In this document: positions 10,101 through 21,061 of the stretch, piece after piece
How the letters are laid out: every line of letters starts with the position of its first letter
Position numbering within the stretch: the stretch's first letter is position 1
Source of the DNA: Fragilaria crotonensis
Taxonomy: Eukaryota; Bacillariophyta; Fragilariophyceae; Fragilariales; Fragilariaceae
Direction of reading: 5' to 3'
Length of the DNA stretch: 64,000 nucleotides
Assembly: GCA_022925895.1 (NCBI GenBank)
Contig: JAKSYS010000019.1
Location: 176,982 to 240,981, forward strand
Made by a program: the position numbers and the translations under genes
Notes under the pieces: generated by a model
Told to the model about the DNA's origin: nothing
What the model saw: only the letters and a program-made list of their open reading frames with translations
The model's database searches: none

Positions 10101-12255
10101 ACCCCATACACAGTTGCTTGCATGGTTTGAACTCAATCAAAATGATCAATATGCTTGCCAGTTCCTGTATCATGACATCCCTCAGCACTATAGATGGGAT
10201 AATGCTGGGAAATGCTGGGTGCGGCGATCACCTAATCACCAGCAAAAATTCCCCACTGTATCTCGCCTCTACAGTGCTTCTCCTTCTTCTGGTGAGCGGT
10301 ACTTTCTGCGGCGCATGTTGACTGTTGTGAAGGGTGCAACAAGTTTTCAAGCTCTACGAACAGTGGATGGAGAACTTTGTCCAACATTTCAAGATGCCTG
10401 CCGTACACTAGGTCTTCTGGATGATGATACTGAGTGGCATAGAGCCATGCAGGAAGCCACACAGATAGTGTCAGCATGCCGGCTCAGAAGACTCTTTGCA
10501 ATCATCCTTTTCAACTGTGATGTCTCTGATCCAAAGTCCCTCTATCAGTCTTACTGGGCTGCAATGTCAGAAGACTTTGCACACCATCACCCTGGCTTCA
10601 CTGAACAACAGCTGCAGGACTTCCTTGTGCGTGAACTTGATGCCCTCCTGGGGATGATGTACAGTCATTCTGTATTTGAATGGGTACCATTCCTTCGCAC
10701 ACTTCTGCTTGAGCATCCAACTGCTGTGGATAATTCTATCAATCATTGGTTGCAATTACAGCTTTCGTCATCCAGCAGTGATATTCAACAACAGCTGGAT
10801 CGCTTCCCTCTTCTGAATGCCCAACAACATGCTATTTTTGATGCTGTCCTGGCATCTGTCAATAGTGGTACTCAAATTCAGCAAAATGTGTTCTTTGTTG
10901 ATGGGCCTGCAGGCTCAGGTAAGACAGAGTTGTTCAGAATGATCCTTGCAAAGGTGCGCAGTGAAGGACATGTTGCTCTTGCAACAGCTATATCAGGTAT
11001 TGCTGCCACCAACTTTGCTCCTTTGGGCCGTACACTGCACTATATATCTGGACTTCCAATTCAATTGTACGAAACATCCATGTGCAACCTATCAAAAGAC
11101 AAGGCAGAAGTTCTGAAGGTAGCAAAGCTTTTGATCATTGATGAGATCACAATGCTCAAGGGTGTTGGTCTTGATGTTCTTTCACAGTCTCTTTGTGACT
11201 TGCTTGAATGTGCTGATGCTCCTTTTGGTGGTTTGGTTGTTATCATGGGTGGTGACTTTCGTCAAGTGCTTCCTGTACTAAGCCATGCTGGACGAGCTAC
11301 CATTGTGCATTCAACTGTCCTACAATCTAAAGTCTGGCAGACTTCATCTGTGAACATAATGCAACTCTCTGAGAATATGCGATTGCGTATAGACTTAGAA
11401 AACACAAGTGACCCACAGCTGCAAGAAGTACTTTCCCATTTTGCATCATTCCTCTTGAGGATTGGTGAGGACATGGAGCCTTCCCCAATAAATCTACCAT
11501 TGTATATTTCTCAGCCTCAAGAAGTGAACGAACTGGTTGAGCATGTGTTTGATGATTTTTCTTCTAATGATCCACTCTATTGGTCTGAACGTGCTATCCT
11601 ATGTCCCAAAAACAAAGATGTTCAACAAATAAATGATATGGTATCATCAAGATTACCACATGATGAGCATATATTTCTCAGTATTGACAACATCATGTCT
11701 GAAGAAATTGATGATCCTGCATATACCCTCTATCCTCCTGAATTCCTGAACTCTTTGGAGCCATCAGGCCTCCCACCACATCGCCTCAGTCTAAAAAAAG
11801 GCATGCTGGTCATGTTGCTCCGAAACCTATCAAGTACACTCAGCAATGGCACCCGACTCATGGTTCGCCGTATCTCACGGTCCATCCTTGAATGTTCTGT
11901 TCCTACCTCTGGAGAAATTGTGGACATACCACGAATTGCACTCCTTTCACCAGAAGATGAACTGCCTTTCATCTTTAAACGACGACAGTTTCCAGTCCGA
12001 CCAGCATATGCAATGACCATCAACAAGAGTCAAGGTCAAACATTGCGAAAAGTTGGAATCTTTGTGCCACAAGGCATATTTGCACATGGTCAACTTTATG
12101 TTGCTCTTTCACGAGTTCGTAACCCACATGATCTTTTTTGTATTTACTGGTGGTCATCCACTGCACAACATTGTTTACAAGGAGGTCCTCATTTCAACAT
12201 TGTGCCCTCGGCATCATCAGCAACAAAATTAAACAAGTTCACTGGCTATTTATAA
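7135..12255 (+). CDS. Helitron Rep/helicase (HUH endonuclease fused to Pif1-type helicase)
   Basis: This intact 1,706-aa frame starts at the ATG at 7135. Residues 55–282 are seven tandem repeats of about 33 aa. A Cys-rich patch follows at about 305–335 (CTFECQGC...CC), possibly a zinc finger. The Helitron N-terminal and Rep region carries the HUH motif in GLPHAHILVIL (about 757–766) and the Tyr-rich block YLYKYVYKGHD (about 905), the nicking tyrosines. The C-terminal SF1B helicase has Walker A GPAGSGKT (about 1257), Walker B LLIIDEITML (about 1333), TINKSQGQTL (about 1628) and YVALSRVRN (about 1658). The protein would nick, unwind and strand-transfer the element by rolling-circle transposition. 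An undamaged frame suggests recent activity. The TC and CTRR-hairpin termini could not be located with confidence. Confidence 0.95.
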   Translation: MFSFATIDNNSLQRTSFQPISIFLPSSMTPSKRPPSTNPLAIAARKRRAKLRLLSQEGGDTVAATQMAAIATQDREQTRRTRAQHLQRSQDGDPVAATQMAAIATQNREQTRRTRAQRLQRSQDGDPVAAAQMAAIAIQNREQTQRTRALRLQRSQDGDPVAATQMAAITIQNREQTRRTRAQRLQRSQDGDPVAATQMAAITIQNREQTRRTRAQRLQQSQEGDPVAATQMAAIATQNREQTQRTRAQRLQRSQEGDAVAATQMAAIATQHREQTRHTRQSHPRTHGAGYSSAPIPVRHVLGPCTFECQGCSALHFQEETSERGFFSSCCAKGKVSLPPLDPTPNVLIELFQEPETFMPFIRAYNSALSFASIGVNVDDGLIDRTHGIYTFRIHGSMYHRLGSLLPAPGQHPAFAQLYFYDTEHEADNRLRHMNKLDKHTVESLQQMIQNENRLYGLFKQALDEQTLVNSSDGNDVELPGHNLAMHILEQPELDHRRYNRPSSSEVAVILPDQGSGNRNIRVLHHGGVIQSISELHPDYSPLAYVLLFPTGSPQGWHPEMMQTGPNAMTPPSTKLTCLMHAAFRLFVRPAPMFSNHLHLAGKLFHQYIVDCYAQVEQGRLNFIRHNQPKLRAELYQGIADAVAGEDVTNTRQLGRRIILPSSFIGSPRNMHQLCQDALAIVRRMGKPDLFITMTTNPQWPEVMENLLPGQTANDRPDLVARVFHLKFTEMMSDLQKRQVLGRVVAAIYTIEFQKRGLPHAHILVILAENDKPRTESDIDCIISAEIPDALIDPELHATVKRCMLHGPCGTKVSPNRWQSLKCCNSPTHHPGECTDKYPQPFQDETTLNDDGFPQYHRRDDGRTVTVRGAELDNRWVVPYNRYLTKKYDCHINVEVCNSVQAVKYLYKYVYKGHDRAAVQVGEDTDEDEINLYLQGRYVSASEACWRLFSFRLHTEKPNVMRLMYHLPNQQSVVFQEDETVDQVLARGAPHTQLLAWFELNQNDQYACQFLYHDIPQHYRWDNAGKCWVRRSPNHQQKFPTVSRLYSASPSSGERYFLRRMLTVVKGATSFQALRTVDGELCPTFQDACRTLGLLDDDTEWHRAMQEATQIVSACRLRRLFAIILFNCDVSDPKSLYQSYWAAMSEDFAHHHPGFTEQQLQDFLVRELDALLGMMYSHSVFEWVPFLRTLLLEHPTAVDNSINHWLQLQLSSSSSDIQQQLDRFPLLNAQQHAIFDAVLASVNSGTQIQQNVFFVDGPAGSGKTELFRMILAKVRSEGHVALATAISGIAATNFAPLGRTLHYISGLPIQLYETSMCNLSKDKAEVLKVAKLLIIDEITMLKGVGLDVLSQSLCDLLECADAPFGGLVVIMGGDFRQVLPVLSHAGRATIVHSTVLQSKVWQTSSVNIMQLSENMRLRIDLENTSDPQLQEVLSHFASFLLRIGEDMEPSPINLPLYISQPQEVNELVEHVFDDFSSNDPLYWSERAILCPKNKDVQQINDMVSSRLPHDEHIFLSIDNIMSEEIDDPAYTLYPPEFLNSLEPSGLPPHRLSLKKGMLVMLLRNLSSTLSNGTRLMVRRISRSILECSVPTSGEIVDIPRIALLSPEDELPFIFKRRQFPVRPAYAMTINKSQGQTLRKVGIFVPQGIFAHGQLYVALSRVRNPHDLFCIYWWSSTAQHCLQGGPHFNIVPSASSATKLNKFTGYL
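7297..7980 (+). repeat. Seven tandem 99-bp coding repeats
   Basis: Units start at 7297 (102 bp), 7399, 7498, 7597, 7696, 7795 and 7894. Each encodes about 33 aa of the form SQ(D/E)GDPVAATQMAAIA followed by a basic Arg/Gln-rich half. Divergence between units is a few bases, so the array is young. The predicted product is an alternating short hydrophobic and basic helical repeat, plausibly DNA- or RNA-binding. Confidence 0.92.
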
Positions 12256-12609
12256 CTAACATTTGGGCAAACTAAATTAGCAAATTTCTATGAAATCATC
12301 ACATCTTCCCTTATCTACAGTTACCACTACATACATAGGTTATTTACGTATTTACAATGCCTTTCAGTATTGCACTGGAAACCAATACTATGCTGCAAAC
12401 TGGGTACTGTACATCCTTTAATACCGAACATTGGAAACACAATACCCACAACCCACTACCTATAGACCACTCCGATCAATTGTGAGGCACCCACTAGTAT
12501 CCTTTATGCATACATCATTGTATATCATCCTCATGATGAACACGCTTCAATTGTCACAATCAGTGTGTTCGGGTTCCGCGTAGTGGATGCTTCGCATCTT
12601 TACAACGAG
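12256..12609. other. Helitron 3' flank and promoter region of the GST–HIT gene
   Basis: This 354-bp span has no coding content. It must contain the end of the Helitron, if the element stops here, and the promoter of the next gene. No convincing CTRR terminus preceded by a hairpin was recognised. Confidence 0.4.
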
Positions 12610-13825
12610 ATGAAGTACACTTCGCATTTTCTCGCCCTTGCTTTCTCATTCCTTAGTAGATGTGAGGCCTTCTCTGCCATCAGGATGTCGCTGAACTCAC
12701 AACATATCATCTACGACGTGCCAGTCTCTAACAATGGAGCTCGTTGTCGCATCATCTTGTACAAGAAGGAAATTGACGAAACGGAGGTGCACCTGGTTCC
12801 ACAGACCGAAATAGGTGGGCTCAAGGCCGCAGCATTCTTGTCGCTTAATGCCCAAGGCAAGATCCCGACCTTGCATTGTCCTGCATTAGGATTCAGTATC
12901 CCTGAAAGTGACACAATTTGCCGTTACTTACTGACGAAGTATGCCGACAGAGGACCTTCATTCTTGCCAGATGATTACAAGTCGAACCTCCTCAGTCGAT
13001 TCCATGATATGTATCTCACAACAATTCAAGGCTGCTTGTACAAGGACCGACCTCCATTTGGAATCTTTGGTACTAGAAAGGACGCATTGAGCGAATTTCT
13101 CAGGCAGATGCGCGTGTTGGACGATCTTTTGGTCGAAACTGATATGTATTTGTGCGGTTCCGAAGTATCACTTGCTGATGCAACTATCTTTCCAACCATG
13201 GTATTCGCCAAACACATGTTTCCAAAGTTTGGCTTTCCTGATGCCTTGCCTTCCAAGCTTGATGCCTGGTTTGAAAGAGTGAAGCTGAGCGATCCCGTTT
13301 TCAAGCGTGTTTTCGACGAGGTATGGTTGTCTTGTGCACGCGCTGCAATCGTTGCTTGTACTGCTGTCTCACTACTTTTAATGTCGACTACAATAGGTCC
13401 ACGGTGGTTTGCTTCAATGGGAAGAAAGGAAGCGATGGGACCCCATTTGGTTGGCAGGTGTGCGCGATGAAGCCCCTGCCACCCTCTTCGACAAGATTAT
13501 TTCAGGTGAGATTCCTGCAGCAATTGTGAAGCAGGATGACAAAATATTAGCCTTCAAGGATATCAATCCTGCTGCGCCAGCGCACATTCTTGTGATCCCA
13601 AAGGATCGAGCAGGTCTTACCAATATTCGAAAGGCTTCTCCAGAGCATATTGAAATCCTAGGCCGACTTATGGTGGCTGCTGGCGAGATTGCGAACGACA
13701 CAGAACTTGGCTTCGGCGACGGGGCCAGGATTGTGATCAACGACGGGACGGACGGCGGCCAAGAAGTCATGCACCTTCATATCCACGTGCTCGGTGGTCG
13801 AGCGATGACTTGGCCACCAGGATAG
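12610..13825 (+). CDS. GST-like / HIT-family fusion protein with plastid-type presequence
   Basis: The gene has two exons, 12610–13320 and 13397–13825. The 76-nt phase-0 intron (GTATGG...AATAG) joins two frames with no change of register, giving about 379 aa. The ATG at 12610 starts a signal peptide ending CEA-FSA, a diatom-type plastid motif with Phe at +1. Residues about 35–235 are GST-like: a thioredoxin-fold half with GKIPTLHCP and an ESDTICRYLL block, then an all-helical half with SLADATIFPT. Exon 2 is a histidine-triad domain (LFDKIISGEIPA, DINPAAPAHILVIPKD) ending in HLHIHVLGGR, with the catalytic His triad of HINT nucleotide hydrolases. It likely couples thiol transfer with cleavage of a nucleoside phosphoramidate or related bond in the plastid. 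Substrates are unknown. Confidence 0.85.
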
Positions 13826-14215
13826 AGTACATTAGATTTTAGGAGAGAAGATTATATAGATGTCGTCCCCGGTCAATCATGGTTCAGAATGAAGACTTGG
13901 GGATTAGGGCCTCGATTGCTTCAATACACGTAGTACGCCACCAGCCGTATCAGATGCACAATCCAGCAAGCGCCCTGGATAATAGGAACTACAGATGTCT
14001 ATCACCGATAATCCAGATTTAGTTGTTAACATAATTTTTGACAGCCCAACCGGCCGGTGAGAAAAAAATAGAGGGGAGTTCTTGGTGCGAGGGTCCCTCC
14101 AGTACCATGCATGCCAGTTGGCACTGCGAGATACGCGGAAGGCAAGATTATCAAAACGAGAGAGCGCATTTCAATACTCTAAACCACCCACCAATAAGTC
14201 TCCCCCCTGTCAAGT
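13826..14215. other. Intergenic span between convergent genes
   Basis: This 390-bp stretch separates the convergent GST–HIT and Dhh1 genes and must hold both 3' UTRs and polyadenylation sites. No coding region or repeat was seen. Confidence 0.4.
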
Positions 14216-15638
14216 TTAGCCAACGTAGAGGCTGCGATCGATGTTGGGTGGAATGGCACGGATTTCCGTTCCAAGCTCTGATTCCACGCGTCGCAGCGCA
14301 TGTCGATCTTCGTAAGTGATCAAGTTCACAGCCAAACCAAGGTGGCCAAAACGACCAGAACGACCAATGCGATGGAGGTAAGTTTCGCTGTTCTTGGGGA
14401 AGTCGAAATTAATTACAACATTCACGGATTGAATATCGATACCTCGGGTGAAAAGGTCTACAAGGGGCGATGTAAGTACAAAGAAGACATCGATGATGTG
14501 ATGTATGATGGATATCTTACCTGAGGTAACCAAATGCCTCGTCGCACCGTTCCGGAACTCATGAAAGACTCTGTTTCTGTTTGCTTGTTGCATCTTGGCG
14601 TGGATATAGTAGCAGGAGTACCCCAGTTCGGTGATTTTTTTCGCCAGGAGTTCAACGCGGTTAACCGAGTTGCAGAAGATGATGCTTTGGTTGATTTCAA
14701 GCTTCGAAAAGAGCGTGTTCAGGCAGTGGACCTTTTGTCTTTCCTCAACATATGCATAGAATTGGGAAATACCGCGGAGGGTAAGCTCGTCCATGAGGTT
14801 GATACTGTAGGGGTTGGGAACGTGTTTGTTGCAGAATCCTTTGACAGTGACGGGAAAGGTGGCGCTAAACAAACAAATCTGGTGAGCGGGATCGCACATG
14901 CCTATGATTTGCTCAAGGACAGGTTGAAATTCAGGTGACAGCAACTTGTCGGCTTCATCCATGATGATTGTTCGGCAATGGCTCAGATCGGCTACATTCT
15001 TTGACGCCAAATCAAGAAGGCGACCCGGTGTCGCAACGATGATATGGACTGTGTTGTAGAGACGCATGATATCGTCCTTTAAGGATGTTCCTCCAGTAGT
15101 AACCATACACTGAACCCCCATGTGTTTGCCGATTTCCTTGACGATGGCAGAAGTTTGCAGCGCAAGTTCTCGGGTAGGAATGAGGATAAGAACTGAAACA
15201 GAATATTCAATGGATCGTGAGAGATAAGGGTAGGTAACAAAACCTTATGGTTCCACTCCATTGCCCTCACCTTGAATGTCTTTCTTGTCGGTGTCGGTTT
15301 TCTCAGGCAAGGGATAATATAAGCAGCAGTCTTGCCTGTTCCATTTTTGGCACGTGCAAGAACATTACGGTTCTGTAGAATGATAGGAATTGCTTCCTCT
15401 TGGATGGGACTCGGTTTTCGAAGCCCTTCTCAAAGATGCCCATGAGCAATTCTCGCTTGAGGAAGAAATCTTCAAACTCTCGACCCTTTGTGTCGGTGAC
15501 GTCTTCTGTCTTGTATCTCGTATCTTTTGACGGGGCCACAAGGCCATCCCTAAAAGTTCCAGTTCCTGCGACTATTTGGCCGCCCCCGGCATTGCTTTTG
15601 TTTCCCCCATTGGCTGGAGGCTTCTGAACTGATGTCAT
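14216..15638 (-). CDS. DHH1: DEAD-box RNA helicase, DDX6/Dhh1 family
   Basis: The gene runs from ATG 15638 to TAA 14218–14216 with two introns: 15193–15270 (78 nt) and 14458–14520 (63 nt, a multiple of three and stop-free, so it can be read through). A Gly/Asn-rich leader precedes [22 protein letters not shown]. Motif I (AKNGTGKT), Ia (PTRELALQ), Ib (TPGRLLD), II (DEAD in IIMDEADKL), III (SAT) and VI ([10 protein letters not shown]) are present. CIFEKGF and NINFDFPK-like blocks mark the DDX6/Dhh1 clade, an activator of decapping and translational repressor in P-bodies. Two one-base losses break the frame: at T4 15415–15418, and near 15303–15307. With those restored the helicase is complete. 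The paralog eIF4A is less likely because of the clade-specific [14 protein letters not shown] motif. Confidence 0.9.
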
Positions 15639-16977
15639 GATTATTGCACTGCCTTCACGTCAATAGCAGCTCCTTCGATCCCTGATTCACTTATAATTCT
15701 CTTGTATAATTTGCAGTGTTCTATCCCGCCGGTATCAACTGGATCTCTCGAACTCCTTCAAAACGGAACAGAAGTACGGCCACGGGAGGTCTGATCGCGG
15801 TAGTGTCTTCTCGTAGAACGAACGTGGGAATTAGTAATGCCGCTAAACTTGCAAGGTTGACCTTCAAAATAAGGAATCAAACAACTCTTCTCCTCGTTTT
15901 GCTGATCCCTCTTTGTTGTCAATGTACTGTTGCGTATTCAATGAATTCACCTGATAAAGTTCAAGTGCTTTCAACAGAATCGTTCGATGGCTCTACTAAC
16001 ACTTTCAGAAGGTGTTTATGGCCGATTTCGCTGAGAACGACCTGGAGGCAAAATTATAGTGGTATACAAAGTTGGATATGAATGTATTTTACGATGCGAA
16101 GTGCAACCAGAGGCTGTCGCCCTGTCAAGGAGTCATCGACGGTCTTGCAGACGGAATTCCGTTGGGAGGAGGTCAAGCGTATCCATATTCGATATCTACA
16201 TATGTACAGTACACACTTAGAACAGTACAAATACTTGCTACTGTAGTACTTGTACCAGTATATGGAGTTTGCGAGGCATAGTATCATACGTCGCACTTGT
16301 ACCAGGGGTTCTTGCACTCCGAAATCCGATTTACACGATCGGATTCATCTGATCCCAGGTTCTACCGGTATCGTACCAGGCACAAGAGTACCTGGGAGTG
16401 TAGCACTTGGATGTGGAGCAGGGTGGTGCGAGGATTCCTTCAACACAAATGCTACAGTAGTAGCGTACTTGAGTATACCGGAGTACTTCAATCGGATTAC
16501 TGCCGGTCGTACTAGTGCATACGTTTACTGTTCTATGGTACTGCGTACCTCTGTACAGTATTGGAGTGTGAATGAGAGCGAGTATCAAGCAAACAGCAAA
16601 CGGTATGCATATATATGTCTACTCCAAGAGCTCCAATAGCGTTCTACAGTCTTTCGAGGTGCGCTTGTAACACCTTCTGCACTTCGTTACCATTGCTCTC
16701 ATCCTTCTCTCAACGCGAGAATGGATCAGGAGTTTTAGCTACATCTTGTGTCACCCAATAATCTGCACAGTCCAGGAAACCGTTATCTCAGGTAGGGTGC
16801 ATTTCTGCGACGAGCCAAGTTTGTGTCACCTGAGTGAACGAACAAAGTTGATCCGGAAGGATTAGCCTAGGATTCTATGCCACGGATTACATGAATGAAA
16901 CATGAGGCACCGAACTCGGCTGTACTCTAGCTCTCCTATTGTCGACTGTTAGCCGAATTTCCGCTAGGTACCAATAC
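15639..16977. other. Intergenic span, 5' of Dhh1
   Basis: An open plus-strand stretch at about 15716–16081 contains a hydrophobic segment (TTLLLVLLIPLCC) next to its only ATG (15941). It has no ATG upstream of that segment and no family similarity, so it is not called as a gene. From about 16190 to 16640 the DNA is GTAC-rich spacer. Confidence 0.4.
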
Positions 16978-17376
16978 CTATCGGGAGCGTGGTTCCTCAC
17001 CGAAATGCTTCTCTCCGAGGAGATCCAGATATTCTTGGAGCTGCCTTCGTTGTTCGTCGGTCAAAGGCGGAACTCGCTTCTGGCGATCCTGCTCAGCCCA
17101 ACGAGCGAATTCACGTGACTCTTCAAGCTTTTTCGTCGCAGACAAGTGATTCTTCTTTATTCCATCCATCATCAGCCCTCTCGCGAAGTCGAAGTAGTAT
17201 TGCTGCATGTACATGTTCGTGAGTCCTTGCACTCGGAAAATACAATCTTGGCAAGAGGAGAACAAAGACTACGCTCGCATTCGTACCTTGACAATGGCTC
17301 CAACAACTACAACGGACCCGCCAATCAACCAAGCTTGCTTCTGACCTGGTGTGAGTCTCTTGACCCAACGTAGCAT
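16978..17376 (-). CDS. Small single-pass membrane protein, unknown
   Basis: Exon 1 (17376–17287) encodes about 30 aa: a basic start (MLRWVKRLTPGQKQ) and a hydrophobic helix (AWLIGGSVVVVGAIV). Exon 2 ends at 16978 and encodes NMYMQQYYFDFARGLM, then a charged helical tail rich in Glu, Arg and Gln (ESREFARWAEQDRQK, LTDEQRRQLQEYLDLLG). A donor at 17286 (GTACGA) follows an AAG codon. The acceptor is near 17226, but the phase does not match exactly, so either the junction is mis-chosen or there is a one-base error. A size near 100 aa, one helix and a basic N-terminus suggest an organelle inner-membrane protein, which is an inference. The family was not recognised. Confidence 0.5.
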
Positions 17377-19129
17377 TGTTCCCCTTTAAACTTTTTCTCC
17401 TGCCGGTCCAATTCTTCACCCCGTCCTGTCCTCCAAGACGTCCAACTGAGAGGTGAGCACGTGATTCCGGTTCAGCTTGCCGTGTATCGTCTTGGGTGGA
17501 GAAGTTCCCCAAGCCATTTTAGGTGAGTCAGAAGTCAGAACACATCTTGGCGCCGCTGCCACATCACGAATCACGAACACTAAAATGTTCGTTTCGCCAT
17601 ATGTCACTTTGCCACATGCTCCGAGTACAGTTCCAGTACTGCATCAAATTTCCATTGCCTACTGCCTATTGCCTACCGGTACTGTATGTTCCGCTTTACC
17701 TGCGAGGCTGCGACTGGAACCTGGAAACTGGAGGCAACCAGGTACCAGTACTCCCATTACACGTACAATACGACTAACGGTAGTACATTACTTGTACCCG
17801 TTTTCTCATCACACAACACACAGCCGATGTTGCATGTCTACATGTCTACTGATTCCAAGACCTCTGGTGTAGCTTTTTCGTAGAAATATAACAGAATTGA
17901 AAGTGTGTACCAGGTACCAGGTACAAGTACCATCAATTTTCCCCTACATCATGTTACAGATAATGATGATATGACTTTGTTGGACTTACAACTTTACAAC
18001 ATCTAAGAAAGGTTTGTCTTTGCATTTGGAAGGTATCACAAGTGCTACTACATTCCATAATTCTTCAAGCATGCAAGCATGACATTTTTTTCAAGTGTAC
18101 TTTCCAGCAGATGTCAGTTGGTCCTTTAATACTCAAGCAATACAAGAGAGTGCTTGCAGCATTCATGTCATTCTTCCTTCATGGGTATCAGTCAGGCAAT
18201 CATTATGATAGGGACATGTGTTAATTACCAAAGTGGAATTCTTGACAGCAGTGATCCCATTGAACAAGTGTAGGTATATGAGCTTGAAGGCATAGCGTGC
18301 AGAATATCCATCTCCAGCAGACAAAAATTTTATTCATGGATAGTCGATACTCAGCCATTTCCTTTGACATGAAGGCAATATCAATTTGGATGCCTAATTG
18401 AGAGAAGTGGAGTGTAACATGAACAGAAGAAAACCCAATATAGAGTAAGGATGTGATCAATCTAATGAAAGTGGTGAAGAAGAAGGAAGTGCAGAAGCAG
18501 GGTGCAAAATCACTTGCTGTATGACACCTGATGGTAGGAAAGGAATTCAAGAGTATGTATGAACTATTGCTTGAAACTGGTAGTTGTAATGACAGGCGGA
18601 CTGCATCTCACGCATCATCATGGAAACAGTATTGAATACAAAGTGCAATCTCAATTTTCAATTTCAGGCAGCATACAAATGCTCCAAATGATGACACCAG
18701 CCATGCAGGTTAAACTTGATTACATTCATGTGCATGATAAATTCTCTCATCAATTGAAAATAAGTCTCAACTGGTGGAAGCATGTAAGATGAATGAGATG
18801 CACCAATTCAGTTTGTATTGGGGTCAATCAATCATGTCTACTGTGTTTGTGGTCACTTTGTTTATGGCTCAAATTGAGTATAAAATTGTATCTGTCAGCA
18901 ATGGAATCTCCATTTCTATTCTGTTTTTGTGATGACTTTTGGATTCCAGAAGGAGTTGTCAATTATTTTCTCATATAAGAGATGCGGCAAAATTCATGAG
19001 GGCGGAGAGGACAGAGCAAAGAAATTGATGTTGGACTTGCACAGTATGATATGCACGTTTGCATGTACTTATGCGCATTCCTGCGATATCCACAAAGATG
19101 AAAAAATCAGGATTGGCGGAGGAAAGGAA
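17377..19129. other. Gene-poor spacer
   Basis: About 1.75 kb with no supported gene. It is TAC/GTAC-rich up to about 17950. Beyond that it becomes AT-rich and shows only short interrupted frames, probably the outer part of the decayed element that follows. Confidence 0.4.
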
Positions 19130-20210
19130 ATGGGCATCTGCTGTTCTATGTGGTGGTGGTCCATATGTTTACTAAACGAGTCCAACGATTGACCCTTCAA
19201 ATATGGACTCGTTTGTTTTGAGCCATATTGGCTGTGCCAAATGCAAGGAAGAGGCTCCCTGATATAGCATGGCTTGTGCTTGGTAAGGCACTGATGTGGA
19301 TGACCACTTTGTTTTGCTGATGATCACGTCTCTGTGGAAGTTGCTTATTGATAAGGTGCTTTCGGATTGGGCTCACATTTGCGGTGGTGATTCGAAGTTG
19401 GATGTAGAACAAAGCGCAATATATAAAAATCCAAGATGAAAACATGCATTGGTGGTGTCGGGAGACTTTGGACCAGTATTCATTGACAGAATTGGGGAGT
19501 TGGAGCGCGGTGAAGAAGGGCGGGGTGGAGGAGGTAACAGAGCTTTTGGAATGCAGCAAGGATCATATGCAAACTTTTGATATTTGTTCATGGGAATGCA
19601 AATCATCATGTCTATTGGCATTGGTGAGAAAATTGAGGAATGGTATCACTGCATTCAAAATAAGTATGGAACAAAATTTTCAACAAAATCAAGGGGGGAG
19701 TGGCTGTCCAGCATGCTGGGGCAACTGTGCAATCATGCTTGTGACCCTCATGCCAACGCCCAGGAGTCTTCATGTCCTCATCTGGTGGCAGGAGCATGAA
19801 TATGGTTTTGGTGGGTGGAAAGCTACAAAGCTATTTTCCTATATTGAACGCGGTCGCTCCAAGCACACCATAATTTACCGCCGGAGAAAAAAATTGTTTG
19901 GACTTAAAAAGTGGGGTAAACATGGGCATACAGCTGATTTAGGCATATTAGATATTATGATATGCAGTGTATGGTGGGCAAACTAGTGTGAGAAACATCA
20001 TCAATGAATTGAAGAGAGATGAAGAAAATAGTGCAATGAATCCAAACCTTCTTGTTGTACAAAATGAAGATGCTTGTACTACTGAACTTTGCACCACTGT
20101 ATACTTATGTTGGAATTCTAGAGTTACTTCACACGGTGAAAAGATGGAGGGTTTCCTACAGTGGTCTTGTCACCCTACAGAGTTGTATCGTAGGTTATAA
20201 GAATTCTACC
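19130..20210 (+). pseudogene. Decayed coding remnant, family not recognised
   Basis: Protein-like segments appear in several plus-strand frames: SGDFGPVFIDRIGELERG near 19455–19510, and MQIIMSIGIGEKIEEWYHC followed by STKSRGEWLSSMLGQLCNHACDPHA near 19590–19760. They are interrupted by stops and frame changes. This composition is unlike random AT-rich DNA and suggests an old transposon or a dead gene. No domain was recognised, and boundaries are approximate. Confidence 0.35.
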
Positions 20211-21059
20211 GGTAGAAAGCACCACCACAGTAGTAGCTACTACTTCTAAAGCTTGATCGTTTGAGTGCGAGCTCGGGGCGTAGGCCGGACCTTAGCCTCG
20301 ACACAAACATGACACATTTTCTAGGATATACATGTAAAATGTGAATTGTGCTTTAGGATTGCTCAAATTCTTCATTTTACGAAAACTATGGCTAGACAAT
20401 AGTAAGAGCTTCTCCAGATGCACCGTTTGGTCCTGTCTACAGTGACTGTTTGCATAGCCCCTTGAATCAGTTCAGTCCAAGCATGACCTGATCAACGTAG
20501 GTGATCAAGCAAGTCGGGGTCCACGCCATTCTTGTCATGTCCATAGAAGGTGACTAGAAGTCATCTCATCTTCAATAGCACGCACATTCCGCTAGAGAAG
20601 CTCCTCGTGTGATCAGAGGAGGCGAGTCGCACAACATATTCGTCTAGCGTTTCTAGCAGTTTCTTGTTGATTTGCTCATTTCGCTCTTCTTAGATGGCAG
20701 CAGAATTTCTTCTTCTACTATATGGAAGATATAACCAAGACTTGATGTCTAAAGGAACCACTAAACCACATGATAACTGTGGTGTTTTTGTATGCAACAA
20801 CGCCCATCGTCCAATTTCTTTTACACCCTTACATGTCATTATGTCAATAGAGGAAACATAAATTGTATTTTATCATTATGCATTCTTCGTTTTGTAATTA
20901 CAACTACGGAGTACTGGTGTACAGTACATCTGTAAGTCCGTTTCCGGTTTCCGCGTAAGGTTTGGTTCGTTGTATGCAGCATACGGGCATCTGCTGGGAA
21001 CATACGGGAATACGGTTACGCGAAACTCATTGCGCTTCGCGCTTCACGAGGCGTTCTGC
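20211..21059. other. Spacer left of the two-gene transposon
   Basis: No coding region is supported. The last 120 bases show small internal repeats (CATACGGG, CGGTTACG) and form the left flank of the transposon insertion. Confidence 0.4.
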
Positions 21060-21061
21060 GA

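Noticed and set aside
14216-15638. Programmed frameshifting in Dhh1
   Set aside because: Dhh1 homologues are not known to use it, and there are two breaks of the same sign in a gene-rich region where many other genes are broken likewise.
15716-16081. A secreted protein gene upstream of Dhh1
   Set aside because: No ATG precedes the hydrophobic part, there is no family similarity, and the region lies in the Dhh1 promoter.
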